Assembly (NCBI GenBank): GCA_964439435.1
Contig: CAYTOF010000045.1
Span: 1 to 17,966 of the forward strand
DNA from: CAYTOF01 sp964439435
Lineage (GTDB): Bacteria > Bacillota > Clostridia > Oscillospirales > QAMX01
Direction: 5' to 3'
DNA length: 17,966 nucleotides
The translations under genes and the position numbers were made by a program. A model generated the notes under the pieces. It was not told the DNA's origin. It saw only the letters and a program-made list of their open reading frames with translations, and ran no database searches. Positions 15,541 through 17,966 of this stretch are shown here, piece by piece. The first letter of the stretch is position 1. Each line of letters starts with the position of its first letter.

Positions 15541-15569
15541 TTGTTTTATACATATATAATTGGTATAAT
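15541..15569 (+). promoter_or_regulatory. extended -10 sigma-A promoter for the epimerase/NagB-like operon
   Basis: TTGTTT (15541-15546), 17-bp spacer, TATAAT (15564-15569) with TG at 15561-15562. The leader contains a CCCCCTT/AAGGGGG hairpin (15582-15601) about 57 bp before the start codon. Confidence 0.75.
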
Positions 15570-15581
15570 ATAGGAAAGAAA

Positions 15582-15601
15582 CCCCCTTCTGCAAAAGGGG
15601 G
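15582..15601 (+). promoter_or_regulatory. GC-rich leader hairpin before the epimerase gene
   Basis: A 7-bp stem CCCCCTT/AAGGGGG with a 6-nt loop near the 5' end of the predicted transcript. It has no T run, so it is more likely an mRNA-stabilising or regulatory structure than a terminator. Confidence 0.4.
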
Positions 15602-15658
15602 CAACTGCAAGAGATGGAAAAACACAAGTCTAATAATCTTGAAAGGAAGGTATGGCCA

Positions 15659-16672
15659 ATGAACATATTCATGATAGGCGGAACAGGCCTGCTCGGATCC
15701 GAGGGCGCCCGCGAGCTCATTGCCCGCGGCCACAGGGTTTCCTCCATTTCACTGCCTCCCATCCCCACAGGAGCGGATCTCCCTCCGGAGATGGAGCTGA
15801 CCCTTGGCAACTACATGGAGCTCTCCGACGATGAAATTCGCAAACACATGGACGGCTGTGACGGTTTTGTCTTTGCCGCCGGTATCGACGAGCGTGTGGA
15901 AGGCCCCGCACCCGTCTACGATCTGTTTTACAAGTACAATATCGAACCTCTGGAAAGGCTGCTCACCATCGCCAAGGAGAGCGGCGTGCGACATGCTGTG
16001 ATTCTCGGCTCATACTTTGCCTATTTTGACAGAGCATGGCCCGATCTCTCCCTCTATCGCACACACCCCTATATCAGGAGCCGTGTGGACCAGGCCAATA
16101 TGGCCCTCGAATTTGCGGGGGACAACTTCGACGTGGCTGTTTTGGAGTTGCCCTACATTTTCGGCGCCCAGCCCGGCCGCAAGCCCGTATGGGTCTTCCT
16201 CGTGGAGCAGATCCTAAAGATGGAGAAAAAGACCATGTACCCCAAGGGCGGCACCACCATGTTAACGGTAAAGCAGGTGGCGCAGTGCATCGCAGGCGCT
16301 TTGGAGACAAACAGCGGCGGCAACAACTACCCCGTCGGCTATTACAATATGACCTGGAAGGAAATGCTTGCAATTTTCCACAAGTACATGGGCGTGCCCG
16401 ACAAAAAGATTGTCACGATTCCGACCTTTCTCTACAAACTCGGGATGAAACGCATGGTCAAATCCTATGAGGAGAGGGGCTTGGAGCCCGGGCTTGACCC
16501 CATGGGGCTGGCCGAGATCATGACGAGAAACGCCTTTATTGACAAAACCCTCATCGTGAACGCCTTCAACGTCAAGGAGGACGACATCGACAAGGCCATC
16601 GGGGAATCTGTCAAACTCTGCCTCAACATCATCGACGACAGCGCCGAAACCATCGACATGAAGGGCGAGTGA
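15659..16672 (+). CDS. NAD-dependent epimerase/dehydratase family protein (SDR)
   Basis: A 337-aa extended-SDR-like protein, probably acting on a sugar or sugar derivative with NAD(P). The cofactor motif GGTGLLG is at 7-13, with FAAG (72-75) and VILGSYFAYF (114-123) matching the NAD-binding and catalytic Ser strands. The catalytic Tyr position appears to be Y138 in YIRSR, giving YxxxR instead of the usual YxxxK. The start is the ATG at 15659 with GGAAGG eight bases upstream; an earlier in-frame ATG at 15614 adds 15 non-homologous residues. The gene is first in a two-gene operon: its TGA overlaps a GTG of the next frame, and the neighbour is a NagB-like protein, so a role in amino-sugar or sulfo-sugar processing is plausible. 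No signal peptide is present. The exact reaction cannot be assigned. Confidence 0.85.
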   Translation: MNIFMIGGTGLLGSEGARELIARGHRVSSISLPPIPTGADLPPEMELTLGNYMELSDDEIRKHMDGCDGFVFAAGIDERVEGPAPVYDLFYKYNIEPLERLLTIAKESGVRHAVILGSYFAYFDRAWPDLSLYRTHPYIRSRVDQANMALEFAGDNFDVAVLELPYIFGAQPGRKPVWVFLVEQILKMEKKTMYPKGGTTMLTVKQVAQCIAGALETNSGGNNYPVGYYNMTWKEMLAIFHKYMGVPDKKIVTIPTFLYKLGMKRMVKSYEERGLEPGLDPMGLAEIMTRNAFIDKTLIVNAFNVKEDDIDKAIGESVKLCLNIIDDSAETIDMKGE

Positions 16673-16722
16673 GTGCCAATCACCCGCCGCAGGACATCAT
16701 ATATTCAGAAAGTGAGCCTTTT

Positions 16723-17661
16723 ATGAGCAAATTCTCCCCCACCCCCGCACCCTGGATCCCCTTTACGGACAGAGAGGTGTTGGAGCGTGTGCGCAACATA
16801 AAGCGCGAGGACATGGAAAAGCACCCAAATCCCGATTTCAAGATAAAGATCGTGCCGGATTTTGGCTCCATATTTGTCGGAGACATCGTCATGCGCATGA
16901 AGCACTCCGACGATTTTGACGAGCCCTGCGTGCTTATCATTCCAAATCCCAGCCCCGCCGCCTATATGCAGGTGGCCGAGCTTGTCAACCGTTTTGGCAT
17001 CAACTGTCGCAATGTGTTTATCTTTTCCATGGACGAATGGGCCGATGATGAGGGAAATATCGCCCCCATCACCTACCGCGCGGGGTTTTCATACTCTTTT
17101 CTCAAGTATTTTGTCATGAAAATCGACGAGAAACTGCGTATGCCCATGGAAAATGTGTTCTACCCCACCAATGAAAACGCCGCCTCCTACACCGACCTCA
17201 TCGAGGAGCTCGGCGACGGCGGCGCCACCGCCTGCTACAGCGGGCCGGGCTGGGCGGGGCATGTGGGTTTTGTCGACCCGAACACACCGGAGTTTGCCAC
17301 AGACAGTGTGGAGGAGTTTATCAACATGGGTTCACGCATTGTGACGCTGCACCCCCTGACCATCGCGCAGAACTCCCTGCACGGCTGTTTCGGTCAGAGC
17401 GGAGACCTCGCCGCCGTGCCGCCGCGCGCCTTTACCATCGGGCCGCGGGATGTGAAAAACGCCAAAAACAGATTGGAGATGCACGGCATAACGACATCGG
17501 GCAGCTTTTCTGCCTGGCAGCGGCTCATCTCCAGGCTCGTGCTCTACGGACCCGTGACACCCAAAGTGCCAAGTTCCGTGCTGCAGCTTTGGAAGACAAG
17601 CGTCTATGTGAGCGAGCTGATTGCCGCTCCCATAGAGTTAAACGAACTTGCCGGCTATTGA
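16723..17661 (+). CDS. NagB-like glucosamine-6-phosphate isomerase/deaminase homologue
   Basis: A 312-aa member of the NagB/6-phosphogluconolactonase fold. Recognisable blocks are IIPNPSPAAYMQVAELV (phosphate-loop position), FSMDEWADD (NagB FNMDEY position, D104), GPGWAGHVGFVDP (174-186, NagB GxGxDGHxxFNEP position), and TLHPLTIAQNS with AFTIGPRDVKNAKN near the end. Relative to NagB, Ala178 replaces the catalytic Asp/Asn and Asp185 replaces Glu; His180 is kept. It is also longer than typical NagB (about 240-266 aa), with an N-terminal extension. The start is uncertain: ATG 16723 fits the protein (MSKFSPTPAPWIPF) with only a weak GTGAG site, while GTG 16669 overlaps the upstream stop and would add 18 residues. 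It is cotranscribed with the SDR gene. Deamination of GlcN6P is doubtful with these changes; another sugar-phosphate isomerisation or hydrolysis is possible. Confidence 0.83.
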   Translation: MSKFSPTPAPWIPFTDREVLERVRNIKREDMEKHPNPDFKIKIVPDFGSIFVGDIVMRMKHSDDFDEPCVLIIPNPSPAAYMQVAELVNRFGINCRNVFIFSMDEWADDEGNIAPITYRAGFSYSFLKYFVMKIDEKLRMPMENVFYPTNENAASYTDLIEELGDGGATACYSGPGWAGHVGFVDPNTPEFATDSVEEFINMGSRIVTLHPLTIAQNSLHGCFGQSGDLAAVPPRAFTIGPRDVKNAKNRLEMHGITTSGSFSAWQRLISRLVLYGPVTPKVPSSVLQLWKTSVYVSELIAAPIELNELAGY

Positions 17662-17737
17662 CACAAGGACACTACCGCATTTGTGGTGGGCTTTGTAGAA
17701 ATAGCCTAAATCCTTATATTTCATGGAGCCCGGTAGA

Positions 17738-17802
17738 ACCACCCCGTCACTTTCGACGCAAAGGGCGCGTCAAAAGTGCCACCCCTCCGAAGGAGGGGAA
17801 TT
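17738..17802 (+). repeat. GC-rich palindromic repeat, alternate-hairpin variant
   Basis: It begins ACCACCCCGTCAC and ends ACCCCTCCGAAGGAGGGGAATT like the other forward copies. The centre is a different hairpin, ACTTTCGACGC paired with GCGTCAAAAGT. It lies directly before an oppositely oriented copy at 17808. Confidence 0.75.
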
Positions 17803-17807
17803 CAAAA

Positions 17808-17966
17808 GCCCTTTATTCCCCTCCCTTTTGGAGGGGTGCCGCGCTTGTCGCGGCGGGGTGGTTCTTCTCAGTTCCTACCGGTTTATTTGTTGAGGAAAAT
17901 GTCGGGACAGCGCCCTTTATTCCCCTCCCTTTTGGAGGGGTGCCGCGCTTGTCGCGGCGGGGTGGT
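17808..17966 (-). repeat. tandem ~104-bp repeat array running off the window end
   Basis: A 55-bp GC-rich element (17808-17862) is repeated without a mismatch at 17912-17966, a period of 104 bp. The 49-bp segment between them, read in reverse complement, closely matches the segment between elements at 7297-7339. The window ends exactly at the end of the second element, as expected if a longer array broke the assembly. No gene is present from 17662 to the end. Confidence 0.88.

Noticed and set aside
17738..17966. Possible CRISPR array from regularly spaced repeats
   Set aside because: The 55-bp elements are GC-rich hairpins separated by 49-bp segments that are themselves conserved between arrays, so there are no unique spacers, and no cas genes are present.

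Overview
The window looks like part of a Gram-positive, probably gut-associated, uncultured Clostridia genome. Supporting signs are strong Shine-Dalgarno sites, near-perfect sigma-A promoters with extended -10 boxes, a lipobox solute-binding protein, an ECF sigma/DUF4179 anti-sigma pair, and GC-rich interspersed hairpin repeats of a kind I associate with Clostridia. Two 10-N runs (267-276 and 7435-7444) show it is a scaffolded draft, most likely metagenomic. Taxonomy is inferred, not proven.

Region 1 (1-7033) is a sulfated/acetylated glycan locus. A 5'-truncated GH32/GH43-like beta-propeller protein and a sialate O-acetylesterase-type SGNH hydrolase run rightward and end at a bidirectional terminator (2418-2462). 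Two sulfatases read leftward as a two-gene operon. A third sulfatase reads rightward from a divergent promoter region (5351-5608) holding a perfect TTGACA-17-TATAAT promoter and a possible 20-bp operator. All three sulfatases carry the CxP(S/A)R formylglycine site and none has a visible signal peptide.

Region 2 (7034-7890) has no gene. It holds GC-rich palindromic repeats, part of a tandem array of about 105 bp running into an assembly gap, a terminator-like hairpin, and the promoter of the next gene.

Region 3 (7891-13309) encodes an orphan ABC sugar-binding lipoprotein, a membrane diguanylate cyclase with a 7TMR-DISM-type sensor, an unrecognised 139-aa protein, and a sialidase-like BNR protein without a signal peptide. 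Region 4 (13467-15491) is an ECF sigma/DUF4179 anti-sigma operon closed by its own terminator. Region 5 (15541-17661) is a two-gene operon: an SDR-type NAD-dependent epimerase/dehydratase-like protein and a NagB-like sugar-phosphate isomerase/deaminase homologue with altered active-site residues.

The window ends (17662-17966) in the same repeat family, here as 104-bp tandem units running off the end.

My reading is that oligosaccharides with sulfate, O-acetyl and perhaps sialic-acid or amino-sugar groups are imported (the binding protein is here, the permeases are not seen) and then stripped in the cytoplasm by unexported sulfatases, esterase and sialidase-like enzymes. The NagB-like and SDR proteins would act on the released sugars. 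The cyclase and the sigma/anti-sigma pair suggest linked envelope or carbohydrate sensing. The individual families are known. The least explained parts are the modular tandem repeats, the fully cytoplasmic sulfatase set, the 139-aa protein and the altered NagB-like active site.
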